DNA of 64,000 nt from Lucifuga dentata (lineage: Eukaryota > Chordata > Actinopteri > Ophidiiformes > Bythitidae), in NCBI GenBank assembly GCA_014773175.1, contig VXCM01000904.1:124001-188000 (forward strand), read 5' to 3'. The notes under the pieces are model-generated. The model saw only the letters and a list, made by a program, of their open reading frames with translations. It was not told the DNA's origin and did no database searches. Below are positions 1 to 58,400 of this stretch, piece after piece. Made by a program: the position numbers and the translations under genes. Each line of letters starts with the position of its first letter. Positions within the stretch are counted from its first letter, which is position 1.

Positions 1-906
1 CAGCAGCCCGCTCTGAGTGTCGAAAACGGACAACACCACCAGCACATTCTCCATTTCATATTAATAACATCTGACATGTTCTTTTCCCAGTGTCAGATAG
101 CATTTTAATCCTCTGCCAGCCTCTCGGAGCCTCACGTCAGTCCGTATTTTTATTTTGGGCATCAATCCCTTCCTTAGGCTGGGTTTGGCCCTGGGTGGGA
201 TATCTGGCTTTGGAAGTGACAACATACTGGCTCTTTGTTAATTAAATGTCATTGCACTCAGCTGGGCTCATTAGAGCTGCTGCTCAAAGTTGGCTGATGT
301 CTCTCTTTTTCATGCCTGATCCAGTTTCTTTCTGTATTTGCTCACAAAACATCCAGACCCTTGTTGATAGTAAGGAAGGCGAAGGGCAATGGGTGGGTGT
401 GTGTGGGTTCAAACAGTATCCAGTGGATAAGGTAGCTGTGGAAAAGGCACGTTTACATGTTGTGTAACTTTATTAGAGGGTCTATGAACTGGATGTTACT
501 GCTAACACAACTTTGTTTGCAGTGTAAACTTCACTTATGGTCATGCTGCTTAAACAGGCTCACTGTATAAATAAGGTTGGCAAATGTACCTTTTAGTTTT
601 AGATAGTGGTGAAATGTAGAGTTAAAATGCTAATTTTCTTCTACACAGTGAGAAAATGTTTCACTTGGACTGTCACTGTCACTGTTGAAAACTGTTGTGA
701 TCAACAGTCCAAAAACCCAAATTTGCATCTCATTTTACTTGGTAAACAACTTCAACAGTTCATTGTTTATAATCAAAACTCTCATAGATTTTGTGCTGCT
801 CGACAAATTGTGGATAGAAAATTAACAAACCTATCCAGCTTTTCAGGCCAGGACAAAAATAATGTAATAACTTTCATAAAATTCCACTCTGTCTTTTGTG
901 TTTCAG
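1..906 (+). other. nt5c2: nt5c2 intron, left part
   Basis: No exon of nt5c2 is seen here. The upstream coding segments (catalytic DMDYT exon and N-terminus) were looked for and are absent, so the gene starts beyond the left edge. The stretch contains no recognisable repeat other than minor AT-rich tracts. Confidence 0.7.
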
Positions 907-9377
<8,471 letters not shown>

Positions 9378-10393
9378 ACTGGACATGGAATGGAGAGCCA
9401 TGTTTCAGTTCCTGCCTTCTTAGGTTCCCCAGTGGAGCTGGGTAGTGATCTCTCTCTAGAGGAAGCCATCTCCGGTAATATGTGGGTGTGTATTTCTGTA
9501 TATATCCACATAAACACACACACACACACACACGAAACACAAGATGTTTGAAGAGAAGTATTTGGACCAGTAGCTAATCTGTGGCTGTCAGAAGACTGCA
9601 TGCTTGGTCCTCTAAACTCTACAATTCATAGCTCCATATTAAAAACAAAAAAAGAAAAAACTAGGTTTTTTTAGATTGATTTTTGATGGGGAAATTATTT
9701 TAGTGGACTTTACAAAAAAAAAAAAAAAAAAAAGGTGAAGCAGATTATTGGTGAGATTCATATCATTGATCCCATCAGGTAGACACAATACACACACGGT
9801 TAAATGCGACACATTATTTTTCATGACCCTTCATAAGCTGAATACATAGTTGATGTTAAATTTCACTGTAAACCATCAGATGGTGACTGTACTGTAGTTT
9901 CAAATACAAACTAGATTAGCCTTGCCAACACAGTATGCACATTTTGACTGTTGTATTGCTCGTATCACATTGAAATGCAGAAACATACACCAGGTTCGGT
10001 GCCAAAAGATTGTGCATGTATTTTTATGCAAGACGGGAACAACAGTCCACATTTTATGTTTCATTTTTTTATGTTCGTATGTTTTTGGGTTTTTTTTTGT
10101 AATTGTACACTTTTAATTTTGTTCAGGTGTGTAAAAGTGTGTGTTTCTGTGTATGCAGCAGCATCAGTATAGTAACTGAAGAGCAGGAAGTTGTGTCCTG
10201 TTTTGACACCCAAAGCACAAGTCCAGTTGTGGATGAGTGTGCGAGTTGGTTTCAGAAAACACATTGAGGTACTTAAGTGGCTGTTAAATTGGTATTTTGA
10301 AGTGCTGGTGTTACAGAGCAACAACAAGAGCTGAGTACTGTAATATTTTATACCAGTAGTCTCCATGACAACCCTGAACTACAGTAATGCTAC

Positions 10394-10401
10394 TGTAAAT
10401 A
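10394..10401 (+). promoter_or_regulatory. Candidate Pumilio response element TGTAAATA
   Basis: Exact match to the PUM consensus TGTANATA inside the inferred nt5c2 3' UTR. A second copy lies at 11887-11894. Such octamers also arise by chance in AT-rich sequence. Confidence 0.25.
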
Positions 10402-11568
10402 GCAGCACAGGCTGTCAGATTAAAGGATTGTGTATATTTCTACAGTGCAAAAGAAGCACCGCAAGTAGCTAACGTGCAGTATTTTCTCAACTACGCTTAG
10501 TATCTAGAAAGGTTGAAATTGAAACTCAAGTGTTGCATTTGACTAATTCTACCAATTTTCAGGCAATCAGCTGAGATCAGCAGCCTAGAGATCTAAAGAT
10601 GAGTGAAGTGATTTTTGTCAGTGTGAGTGTGTTTGGGCAGAAAGTGACCTGGTATGCAAGAGAATAAGATTGTTTTGGATGTGTAATATGACTCTTTTGG
10701 CTTCTTGTGATGAGCTTCTTTTAGCGCATCTCCTTGCTTAGGCATCGTCTTCATCCAAGGGAAACATGGCTAAGTTTCAGCAGAGGTTTTAGGGCTTGGT
10801 AGACTGTGATAGTTCTCTAGGAGAACATGTACAGGAAATGTTCATTAAAGCGTTGGTTCTTACTGTGTTAATAGATCAAAAGTTGATGAGACCTCTGAGG
10901 TTAAACATTGCTTCGAACTTTACAAGTCAGCAAAAGTCAAAATTATTATTTCTTTCCCCAAGTATTGACACTTTAACATGGATGTTTCAGAATACATTGG
11001 TATGCTCATCTCAAGTGAGGAGCATTGTATTTCAAGAGCGCATTTGCAAAATCAGATAACTTAAAAGTGTTGGGCTAATAAAATGATTAGCGAAACACAA
11101 GTAAGGTACAATTTTACTGATATTACCTAGAATACACACCAAAAATATGACAATTTCCAAAAATCGCCAGAAATATAGTTTTCTGTTTTTTTTTTTGTTT
11201 TTTTTTGCAAATGAACTCTTTCTTTGTTTTTTTACTTTTTCAGCATCTGGTGTATATTGTAAGTTACCTTTCCTCAGCTGTTATTTAGCCATTTAGACTT
11301 GTTTTCGTCTTGTCCACGATGTTTGGCCTGTTGATTTGGGGCCACTAAAGGGAAGAAACATGCAGTCTGTTTTTCAGATAATTTAGGTTTGACTTGTTGT
11401 GGAGTGGAGAAAGGTGAATGTGTCTGTGTTTAAGTTTAACTGCAACTCCGTCATGATTCTTCTAACAGCCTTGTAGAAGCTTAAGAAGCTTGTAATTTGT
11501 ATTAATGATTTTGATTTCTTGGATATGGAATAACTGGATATGCTACACGAGGCAACTGTACTGATCAT

Positions 11569-11574
11569 AATAAA
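11569..11574 (+). terminator. nt5c2: Possible proximal nt5c2 poly(A) signal
   Basis: AATAAA within the inferred 3' UTR, followed by a T-rich, TG-containing region. It would give a transcript about 600 bases shorter. Usage cannot be judged from sequence. Confidence 0.3.
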
Positions 11575-12178
11575 CACTTGGCTGTCCTTTATACATATTT
11601 TGTATGCATGTAGGAATTTTAGGTTTTGGTTAACAACCATATCATTCTGCAGAGGTGGTTCTGGTTCTAATTCTACTGTATTTGTTTTTAGCAAAAGCTT
11701 TTTGATATTGTAATTCTTACAGGAAATACTGTTAACTGTTAAAAAACAAACAATCTTGCAACTAAGGGAAATAATAGCATGTTAAGTACCGTAACAAAGA
11801 AATGTTACCTGTAATCAACACATGGGTTGTTTTTTTTAAATTTTTTTCCAAGCTTGTGTTTTTTAAGTGGTCTTGGTTTACAGAACTGTAAATAGGCCTT
11901 CCGTAAGTTTTTTTTTTTTTCTTTCCTATTTTGTTATTAGAGATACTATTACAGGAGTACCACAGAAGTTATAATACTTTCAGAGATGTTTATCCATTTT
12001 TGTGATGCGTCCATATTATCTGCAGGTGCCAAAACAGTTTCCATTCATTTGTTTTGATTACAGTAATCTTTAATTTTGTGCATATCGATTAATGTTCCAT
12101 TGAAAAGTGTTTTTTGTTTTTGTTTCCAAATTTATGCTACAAACTGTACATTGAAGTAAATTACACAAAAAAATGTAG

Positions 12179-12184
12179 AATAAA
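12179..12184 (+). terminator. nt5c2: nt5c2 poly(A) signal AATAAA
   Basis: AATAAA followed about 20 bases later by a GT-rich stretch (TTTGTGTGTATTTTTCTGGT), the expected downstream element. It is the last good + strand signal before the convergent cnnm2 gene. Confidence 0.6.
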
Positions 12185-12205
12185 GATAGTTTTTCATACT
12201 TTGTG

Positions 12206-13553
12206 TGTATTTTTCTGGTGTGGAATGAATGAATGACCCTCAGGAACATATCTCATGTTCTGACAGCATGTTGACTAAACATGAATGAGGTGTGTCTGCT
12301 GTAAGAAGGTGATGTTTACATTGTCCTGAGACTTATGTAAAGACTAATGAAAGCTCAGCTCATTGCTGCCACATGCTGCGTTCAAGGGCAGTGATGACAA
12401 ATACAAATCCTGACAGCATCAGACTGAATCCTTGAAGACAATTGTAATGATGACATACGAATTTAGGTGAAATCTGAAACTTTGACAGGTTTTAAAATTA
12501 ATCTCATCACGTTAGAGATGATCTCATGTAATAATTTGTTAGATCTATACAGTACTGGCACACATTCACACACATACACGTATACCCACAGTCCATGTTT
12601 ACACAGCAGAGGATGTGTTTTCTGCAGAAGCATCTCCTGACTCAGCAGGATGTTGTGTTCAGGTAGAAGCATTAAGGACGCACAGGCATGGCAGCAGCAC
12701 TGGAGGAAGGACAGTAAACGTAGCGCCGCACAGATCCAAACAGGCCTGCAAAGCACACACAGAGGAAGGATGATCTGTCTTCAGCAAAGGAAGGTGTGTG
12801 TGTGGGAGTATGTGTATAACAGTCATATTTCTCATACTTTCATATATTGTATATTTGTGATGTATAATGATCGATCCCACTATCTTCAAATCCCACTATC
12901 TTCAAATACCATGTTTCTAATTGTGCATGTTGATTGCTGAATTGTCAGCTAGATGCTATGCTTCTTATTCTCATGAGATCCACTGGACCGGACAGAGAAG
13001 AAGCAAACAAGTAACTTAATATGATGTTTCGCAGCATTATCGCCGAAGTATTTGTCCCTACAGGGCTGAGCTGTCCTGATGCATGGGGCCACTGTCAAGT
13101 AAACAATATGGTTTTATTATATATACCATATATATATATAGAGCATGGTCCTGTTGCTGAATAGATGAAGACTGTTCATGATTCTTTTTAAGGCTGTTTA
13201 CAATGTCCAAATTGAGTTAAAACAGCGACCTCCGGTGGTAATAAGTTGCAATTGAATATCAATAGAATGAAATTGAGTTTGAAGAGTCTGAAGGCTGATT
13301 TTACCTATTAATGAGGGAAGATATAAGCTTCCTTAGAAAGCTTTTGCAAGCTGAAATATTAATGCAGGAAATTCTTTAGCAGAAAATGGTAAAAAAAAAA
13401 AATGAATAAATAAAAATTTTAAAAAAAGAATATGATCATTGTGGTGTACAACTCCACCAAGGCAGAGGAAGCCTTCACAGAATCATCTTTTTCTTATAAT
13501 ATGCTGGCCTAAAGAGAAAAAGAATGATTTTAACAACAGCAGGACTTAATTGC
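12206..13553. other. Intergenic region between convergent nt5c2 and cnnm2
   Basis: No gene is seen. Contents are AT-rich sequence, a TA-rich run near 13120-13140 and an A-rich tract near 13390. The short frames here (for example 12463-12756) show no codon-like conservation or known motif. Confidence 0.5.
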
Positions 13554-13559
13554 TTTATT
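13554..13559 (-). terminator. cnnm2: Candidate distal cnnm2 poly(A) signal
   Basis: TTTATT on the + strand, so AATAAA on the minus strand, followed in transcript direction by a TGCTGTTGTT stretch. It would give a 3' UTR of about 2.6 kb, which suits the long UTRs of vertebrate CNNM2. A nearer candidate is at 15091-15096. Confidence 0.35.
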
Positions 13560-13733
13560 TGTCACCAAAAACAGTAGGTTTGAAAATGTATCCAGATCTG
13601 CACCAAATTGCACCTACTGATAATCTATTATAGCAAAAATATGTAAGATTTTTTTCATTGAGATCAGTGTATTGATTTTGAAGAAACTGGACAAAATATT
13701 GAAGCTGTCTGTCTCCCAATGTTAAGAAATCAT

Positions 13734-14151
13734 TTAAAAGGACATCCTGGTGATATTTTATGTTCAAGCCCAATATATACTATCTGCATACACTTTACAT
13801 TACTGTCAACCATTTTCCAAAAGATACTAATGGAGCAGTAAATATTAGAATTGTTTTACAGTCATTGCTTTCAGTTCATTCCAGTACGCTATTAAAATAG
13901 CTTTTACCTATAAATTTAAACAACTGTGCCTTCTACAATCAAGCATATGCGTTTGCAGGCGAAACATTAAATTTTAAGGCGTGTGTCACCTGAAATTTTG
14001 ATTTGTGTAAGATTAGGAGAGTTGGCAAAATAACACAAGAACTAAAATATGGTGTTATGTGTTGAAAAATGGTAGTAGTAATGTAATCTGTATGTGGTTT
14101 GTATACTGTACAATGGCTCAAACATGCAAAATCACCATTATGGTCCTTTAA
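13734..14151. mobile_element. Long-TIR non-autonomous DNA transposon, copy A
   Basis: Starts TTAAAAGGACATCCTGGTGA and ends ATTATGGTCCTTTAA, which are inverted relatives of each other. Internal sequence (GTGCCTTCTACAATCA, CAGTTCATTCCAGTACGCTA) matches copies B and C. It has no coding capacity. The TTAA at both ends could be the target-site duplication. Confidence 0.7.
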
Positions 14152-14860
14152 AAAAAGTCTCTATCCACCCCTGGCTCTGGATCTGAATTTTTAGTCTTTA
14201 AGCTTTAAGTGTTATCACAACTAGCTCAGAATCCTGCTAACAAAAAACAAGCAAACCAACCAACACATGAAAACAAAACCTCCTCAGCAGAGGTCATACA
14301 TGTGACATCTAAGCTAAATGGAAAAACAAACAAACAAACAAACAAAAAAACAAAAATAATAATATGAATGTCTCTCTTTAACAGTGGCCTGTTTGTATTT
14401 TCAATTTTGCCTGTACTATAATGCAAAAATTATGATCTGCATCCTGATGATAACTTGGATTTGCTGTACCTACTAGTACAAAACAACAAACAAAAAAAGA
14501 TAGACATCTATCATTCTGACACTCTCACAACCCACACATACACACACAAACAGCGGGAAAGCATTGCTGTGTATCATTCATGGACATTTTAATGTCGAGG
14601 TTGCTTTTTATGAAGTTGATGATGCTCAACATGTTAGATGAGGTCATTAATACTGTGCAATTATCAAGTTTGATTATGTGTAAAATCGGCAAAAGTAAGA
14701 CACATTTCCTCCACATGCATAGGTGCCATATTGGCATGTTCATACAGCCTAACCATCAAACTGTCAGCCCCCACCACCCAAAAACACCTCTACTGCGCTG
14801 GCATCTTTCACGGCATCATAACTCCCACATGAAAATATAATCAAAGTGTTTGAGGTCAAA

Positions 14861-14874
14861 TGATGTATGATACA

Positions 14875-14920
<46 letters not shown>

Positions 14921-14939
14921 NCAAATGATGTATGATACA

Positions 14940-14982
<43 letters not shown>
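14861..14982. repeat. (GA)n microsatellite duplicated around N 14921
   Basis: CAAATGATGTATGATACATA followed by a long (AG)n run occurs twice, separated by one N. This is probably one locus represented twice by an assembly join. Confidence 0.75.
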
Positions 14983-14985
<3 letters not shown>

Positions 14986-15090
14986 TTGCTTGTGGATGGC
15001 TGCAGTTTAGCATTTTTTTCAAAAACAAATATACATATACATACAGTACATACATACAAATATTTCTGTCAATTTATAATACAGTGATTT

Positions 15091-15096
15091 TTTATT
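15091..15096 (-). terminator. cnnm2: Candidate proximal cnnm2 poly(A) signal
   Basis: Minus-strand AATAAA about 1.1 kb after the cnnm2 stop. The sequence downstream in transcript direction is AT-rich with only a weak GT element, so it is uncertain. Confidence 0.3.
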
Positions 15097-15914
15097 CATA
15101 ATCATCTCTTAAATAAATTGTAGTTCATTGCACTTTGTTAAAATAATTAATTACATGATTTATCTTAAAGGCAAAAGGCAATAGTGTGATTTTTTTTTAA
15201 AGGTGAAAAACATACTGTACCATAAGCCTGATTTAGGATAGTAAAAATAACACAATCTGTAATATACATATTGTATCTGTAAAACACCCTCACCTATTCA
15301 TATACATATTCATGAATCTATGTTTATCTCTATATATGTAGCATGTCCTTTAGATATGACATGTGTACCCCATACAATCCTCTTTGTACATGCTCATGCA
15401 CACTGGTATGCCAGTTGTCATATCTGTCTCCACACATACATATATACAAACAATATTATAAAATAAATAAATACAGGAAAACATTCTTGGTTCATGGTTT
15501 AATGGTTTCTTTCAAAGCGGTATTTGGTACAGTCTTTGAAACCATTGCTCTGTCTGTGTGTTTGGGTGCCTGTTTGAGTGCTCATCGATGGGATCAACAG
15601 TCAACTGAGCCTCCCTGAAAAATGTGGGAAGTAGCGTGTGTGTGTGTGTGTATGTGTGTGTGTGTGTATGTCTGTGTCCAGTGTAATAAGGGGGACCAAA
15701 GTCTTTGGCCTGAGGAGAAAGTACAGTGACCATCACTGTGTTTTACTTTGTGTGTGTGTGTGTGTGTGTGTNTGAGTTTCACATGCACTCTGTTACTATG
15801 AAAGGATTAGATTGTCCCAAAAAAAGAAGCTCAGTCAGTTTTATCCAAGAATAACCTCTGTAAGAGGATGTCGTACAGGTGGGTGGGGGAATGCAGGGGA
15901 GATCTAGCACCCAA

Positions 15915-16041
15915 ATTCCCCACTCCCCCTCCATGAAAGGGTCTCACTGATTTGCGTGCTACTACTCCACCCCCCTCNATTCCCCACTCCCCCTCCATGA
16001 AAGGGTCTCACTGATTTGCGTGCTACTACTCCACCCCCCTC
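15915..16041. repeat. 62-bp direct duplication flanking N 15978
   Basis: The block ATTCCCCACTCCCCCTCCAT through CTACTCCACCCCCCTC is present on both sides of a single N. This is an assembly-join pattern. Confidence 0.75.
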
Positions 16042-16203
16042 TGCTTCCCCACTTTCCCTCATCTCCATCTATGCTGCCCCTCCATGTTTGTCCAGGGGGC
16101 AGGGTGGAGTTCTGGGCAGCAGGGGTGTCTGGGTGGGTTTGTGGGGAATTATAGNCCCCCCCCTTCCTCCAATCCGCCCAGTCTCCATCAGGCTTGGTAG
16201 GGG

Positions 16204-54029
<37,826 letters not shown>

Positions 54030-54350
54030 AGTGGTATCACTGGCAACCCTCCTGAATGAAAAGGGCTTTTAAAAATCAGAGCCAGTCGGAGTCCGCCTTC
54101 ATCTCCGCCGAGGGTTGCCGTGACTTGTGCATCAGGACCTGCTCGTTCTCACTACGTGTCCGACACTGAGGGCTCCTAAGCGCAGGCTTACGGGCCAACT
54201 CGTGCCTCCCCTGATGTCCCCAAGACAGGCGACGGCAACGACCAATCAGGTGGAGCCGTTTACTAGTGGGCGGGGCGTTCGCAGCCTCTTTGGCGAATCA
54301 AATTCCAAAACAAGGGTACCTCATGTCAAGTGAGTCAGACAGGACTCTAC
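54030..54350 (-). promoter_or_regulatory. cnnm2: cnnm2 promoter and 5' UTR region (inferred)
   Basis: GC- and CpG-rich compared with everything around it. It contains CCAAT in ACCAATCAGG (54242-54246), a GC box GGGCGGGGC (54268-54276) and an AP-1 consensus TGAGTCA (54331-54337). There is no TATA box in an obvious place, which suits a CpG-type promoter. The transcription start is not determinable. Confidence 0.55.
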
Positions 54351-55336
54351 TCGTGACTTAAGAAATAATATCCTACTACAGGATAATACAAGTGTACATC
54401 ACTTAAAAAGTATTTGTCAGAAGGAGACACATACAAGGTGATGGACACATTAGCATAAGCACTGAACCATGTATACTACTGAAATAAATAAAGTTATGTT
54501 AAGTTTTATGTTGCAACTGTCAAAGGTGTTCATTCAACTACATGCTTACCTCTGATGTTGTAGTTTTGATGTGCTGTGTTTATTTGGTGATGCACATTTA
54601 CTATCATAAAGTGATTCCTTATAGCTTCAAAACTGGTCTCTAACCACCACTGACCAGTACAGACCGCTTTCTGTTCTTTTATGGATTTGTTCAATTGCTA
54701 AAAACACTTTATCCAATAACAGTGCCAAAGAACTTATTTCTTTGTGAAACAGGACATTCAGTTCATGGACAATGTTTATTGGTCTATGACAGCAACAAGC
54801 ATATCAAGTCAATCATCAATAAATTACCCAAATAAATCAGTCACATTAGATGTATTACAACAGAGGCATTGTCATTTGTTAAGCAAATGTGGAATCATCA
54901 TGATGGTGTGATATGAATGACATGACTAAAAAACTATGTGGCAAGAAAGAGGCACTAAATATTTAACAGTTTCATCTACTGTTGAGGATTAGTTAAACAT
55001 TTTGAATCTGCAGTTTTTGAAATGTGCATTAAGACAAAGCTGTCATTTAATTTGTGCAACATATTACTCCAATATAAACAAATAAAGTCTAATTTTTGAT
55101 CTTCTTTTTTCTGTTTCTCCGTTGGTTGCAGATTAACTGGGAAGCATGCACTTAAAAATAACTACTGGACATCACCCAACAAACAATTATATCTATGTAT
55201 AAGTAATCCTTTTCATTTCTGCATACTTTCTTAAAATGTTAAGACAAAACATAATTCACATAGCAGCATAACTAATAATAATAATTTCATACATTTGAAT
55301 TACTATAATTTTGCCTACACAGTATGATGCTGGCCC
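54351..55336. other. Intergenic region between cnnm2 and as3mt
   Basis: AT-rich spacer with no gene, repeat array or clear element recognised. It is bounded by the as3mt poly(A) signal and the cnnm2 promoter. Confidence 0.6.
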
Positions 55337-55342
55337 TTTATT
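55337..55342 (-). terminator. as3mt: as3mt poly(A) signal AATAAA
   Basis: Minus-strand AATAAA only about 20 bases after the TGA, giving a very short 3' UTR if used. No stronger competing signal was seen close by. Confidence 0.55.
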
Positions 55343-55362
55343 TCTGTGCTCTGGTCTTACTA

Positions 55363-55470
55363 TCATTTGCAGCAGGCAGCAGACTGTGTGCTGCAGCACC
55401 CCCCAGTGGCCAAACCTGGACTTTTTGCTCCCAGCTGCAGGGCCAGCTCAAAAGGATCCACAATGCCCGC
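55363..55470 (-). CDS. as3mt: as3mt terminal exon, Cys-rich end
   Basis: Encodes AGIVDPFELALQLGAKSPGL and ATGGCCSTQSAACCK, then TGA. Human ends GGCCGTKKSC, so the paired cysteines are shared, with an extra CC pair here. Confidence 0.95.
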   Translation of the reverse strand, partial: AGIVDPFELALQLGAKSPGLATGGCCSTQSAACCK

Positions 55471-58400
55471 CTGTAAGAACAGTTCAACATATTACACATT
55501 AGAGGTTCACAATCCACACCCAGACTCAAAAAAATATTACATGATAAGTCATGTTTTATCCAAAACATTTCCCAGGAGCAGAAAAGAGATTAAAAAAATG
55601 AATGGATGTTTTTAAAAATCGCAATGTGCTTTCTTCTTTTCATCATTGACCACTAGTAACATGCTGAACACTCTGTAGAATAGCAGAATATGTGCTGATG
55701 TATCTGGATGTATGTCTGCTTGTGGTGTGGCTCAGTGTCTCTTTTATCAGACTTTGGTTGTTCATTATATCAGCATTTCACAGTAGCTGGGTTTGTGCAT
55801 GAAAGACCAAAGGCTTTTTATAGCTGTTATCACTGGTTTGCTGTGTTGATTAGTACCTCAAACTTGTTTTCACTTCAAAGTCCAAAAGTTAAACCATGGG
55901 ACAGATTCTGATAATCACGAAGATTTCTTAGTTATTCTGTGGTGTACTGAATTTAAATGGAAATCCCTTAACAGTGGAATTAAAAAGTCATCAGTGATTA
56001 AAGGATCAGATTCCAGGTGAAAATGTTTTGTGGTGTTTGTAGGTTGTGTATCTGTGTACATAGAATGACCATGAGCACTGATAAGATGGCACTGCATTAG
56101 CTGAGAGAACATTCCTTCCTGTTCAAGGTTCCCCAGCATGAGTCCACAGTCTGGTTATGACTCCAAGACAGCTGCTTGACCTTGTGCATGTGAATGTGTG
56201 TGTATACATGGTTGAGTGGGTATGTGTGAGAACTTGCAGCATTCATTATGGTGCATGCATGCATGCTTGTGCGACACATGTACAAAGAGAGTTGAGCTCT
56301 CTATGTGTCTCATTCACTTCTCATTAACATTCCTTTCAAGATGACATGACACTGTACATAATGTTTGCTACATACTAACCTTTAGTGCTCAAAGAAAAAT
56401 AAGGAAAACACATTTCAAGATCCAGGAATTAAGTTTTAAGTATGGTTGTGGCACTGACCTGAGGTTTGATTCCAGAAAGCTCACAGGAGCCTCCTGGTGG
56501 TTGGAAAGTGAAGTCATCAGCAAATCTGCAATGTGTGAGGATGTTGGCCACCTCTCCATCCACTTCCACCACTTCATTGGCCTGTGTAATATATGTAATA
56601 TACCAATAGTTTACTGAGAGTGCATGTTCAAAAGATATTTGACAACTTGAGCTGTTTTTGTGCTGCAGACCTTGAAAGTATACTGAGAGTCAAACTGGAA
56701 GCTGTCCTCTACTCCTGTAATGTTCCCATCGTATATGACCTGACAAGGCTTGCTGTTGCCTTTTGGGACCCTGAACAGTCGGTATGTGGCAGACACAAAC
56801 TTGAAGTCTCCTGCGTTGCCAAAACAGGCAAGGCAAATATCATTAATGACCTATTATTTTCCTCCTTCATTAAAAAACAAACAACGGCTTCTTTAATAAG
56901 GTAGCATAAATGACCTGTCACTTAACATCAGTTCAAAGTTGAAAATAGAATTTAAGGTTTTGGCTCAGTCAAGGCTGAAATATTAACATTGTATAAATAA
57001 AAAGGGTTTAAACTGAATACAGTTTTAACTTCAAATATATTTAAATGTTAATGCAGGATAATTTGGTAAACCGAAATGTAATCCAGTTTGAAAATTAATT
57101 CTTGCTGGTGTGACTCTAAGTTGTGGTTTAGAAATACAAATGAGCAAACACACAATTGGCAAAAGATTGGTTTTTTTTTTTAGTAATAAAGAATGAAACA
57201 GCATCAAACCCAGAATATCCTGCAGCTCACTGTTCCCGACAGTGATGATATTCGCTGTGACCAAACGTGGGGGGCTGAAGCCAACTTCCTTAGCCAATTG
57301 CAGCAGATCCTCCCACCAGAGTGCTCCACCCAGACACTCACCTATCAAGATAGCATTCGGATTTGCCCATATACCGTATATATCTGTATATATGTGTTGT
57401 ATATGAGCTAATAAATAGGTATATACATGTTTCATTGAGCTTTACTGTAGCAGTAGGATATTAATATGACATACCCCATAGGACCTTGTGATTTTTAATT
57501 TCCTCTGGCAGTCTTCCACTGCTATAGATGTCACTGAAGTAGAACTCACCACCATCCTAATGATCAGCAGCAGAAATGTCAGTAACCTACATACAGTAAA
57601 AGGTGTCGTATCATTATGCCTTGTGTTGTGTTTTCTCTTTTGTACATTTTGCATTTCACAATCTTCATTTGATTAGAAATAGAGGCCAACACAGCGTACC
57701 TTGAGCAGTTTGTAGGCTTCCATCAGCACTTGCTTCTTGTCTGGAGAGAGATTCACCACACAGTTGGAACTAAGGGACAACAAAAAATAAAAACACATTT
57801 AGATAATTTGCTTGATTTGACGTCAATAATTACACAGTGTTAAGATATGACAGCCAGAGAGAGGGAGGAAAAGAGATAGTGAAATAGACAGGCAGACAGA
57901 TAAAGATATGTATGTCACAACATCTTACATGATGATATCAAAAGAGCCCTTTTCAAGCCCTGCCTCTGTTAAGGCCTCAATGTAGCCTTGAACAAAACTG
58001 ACATTGGGCTTCTTGTAGCCAAACTCTTGCGTGTGGTAGTCCACATATGCCCTGGCCACTTCAAGCTAGAAGAGAAGACAGACTTGAGTAAAGCCTCTCT
58101 ACTGACATATTTCATCTTCAGCATTTTCATCTTCAGCTTTAGCATCTTTAGCAGTTTGTAATTTGTCTGAAGCCTATAATGCTTTATTACACTTGTAGCT
58201 GAAATTGCTGTACTTAAAATAGAGCCTGACAAAATATCATTGAGCTATTATCAGTTGAGACTGAATATCACAGCCATATTAGCATTTGTGTACATATTGA
58301 CATATACTACTGTATATGTTAAAAAAAAAAAAAACCTGCAGTGAATGTTTTTCTTATTTTTGTTGATTCAAGTTTAAGATATTTCTTGGTAACTGGTTTT

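Larger units (their letters stand above)
9378..12205 (+). other. nt5c2: nt5c2 3' UTR (inferred)
   Basis: Non-coding, AT-rich sequence between the stop and the best poly(A) signal at 12179. It contains a (CA)n run near 9517, poly-A and poly-T runs, and two Pumilio-type TGTAAATA octamers (10394-10401 and 11887-11894). A possible proximal AATAAA is at 11569-11574. No other gene is visible here. The boundary is inferred; RNA evidence is not available. Confidence 0.6.
13554..16203 (-). other. cnnm2: cnnm2 3' UTR (inferred)
   Basis: Non-coding sequence downstream of the cnnm2 stop. It contains (GA)n runs at 14883-14982 (duplicated around N 14921), (TG)n at 15638-15670 and 15751-15771, a duplicated block around N 15978, and the long-TIR element copy at 13734-14151. 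The true 3' end is unknown. Confidence 0.4.

Noticed and set aside
14816..15059. Ser/Leu repeats on -
   Set aside because: (GA)n microsatellite duplicated by an assembly join.
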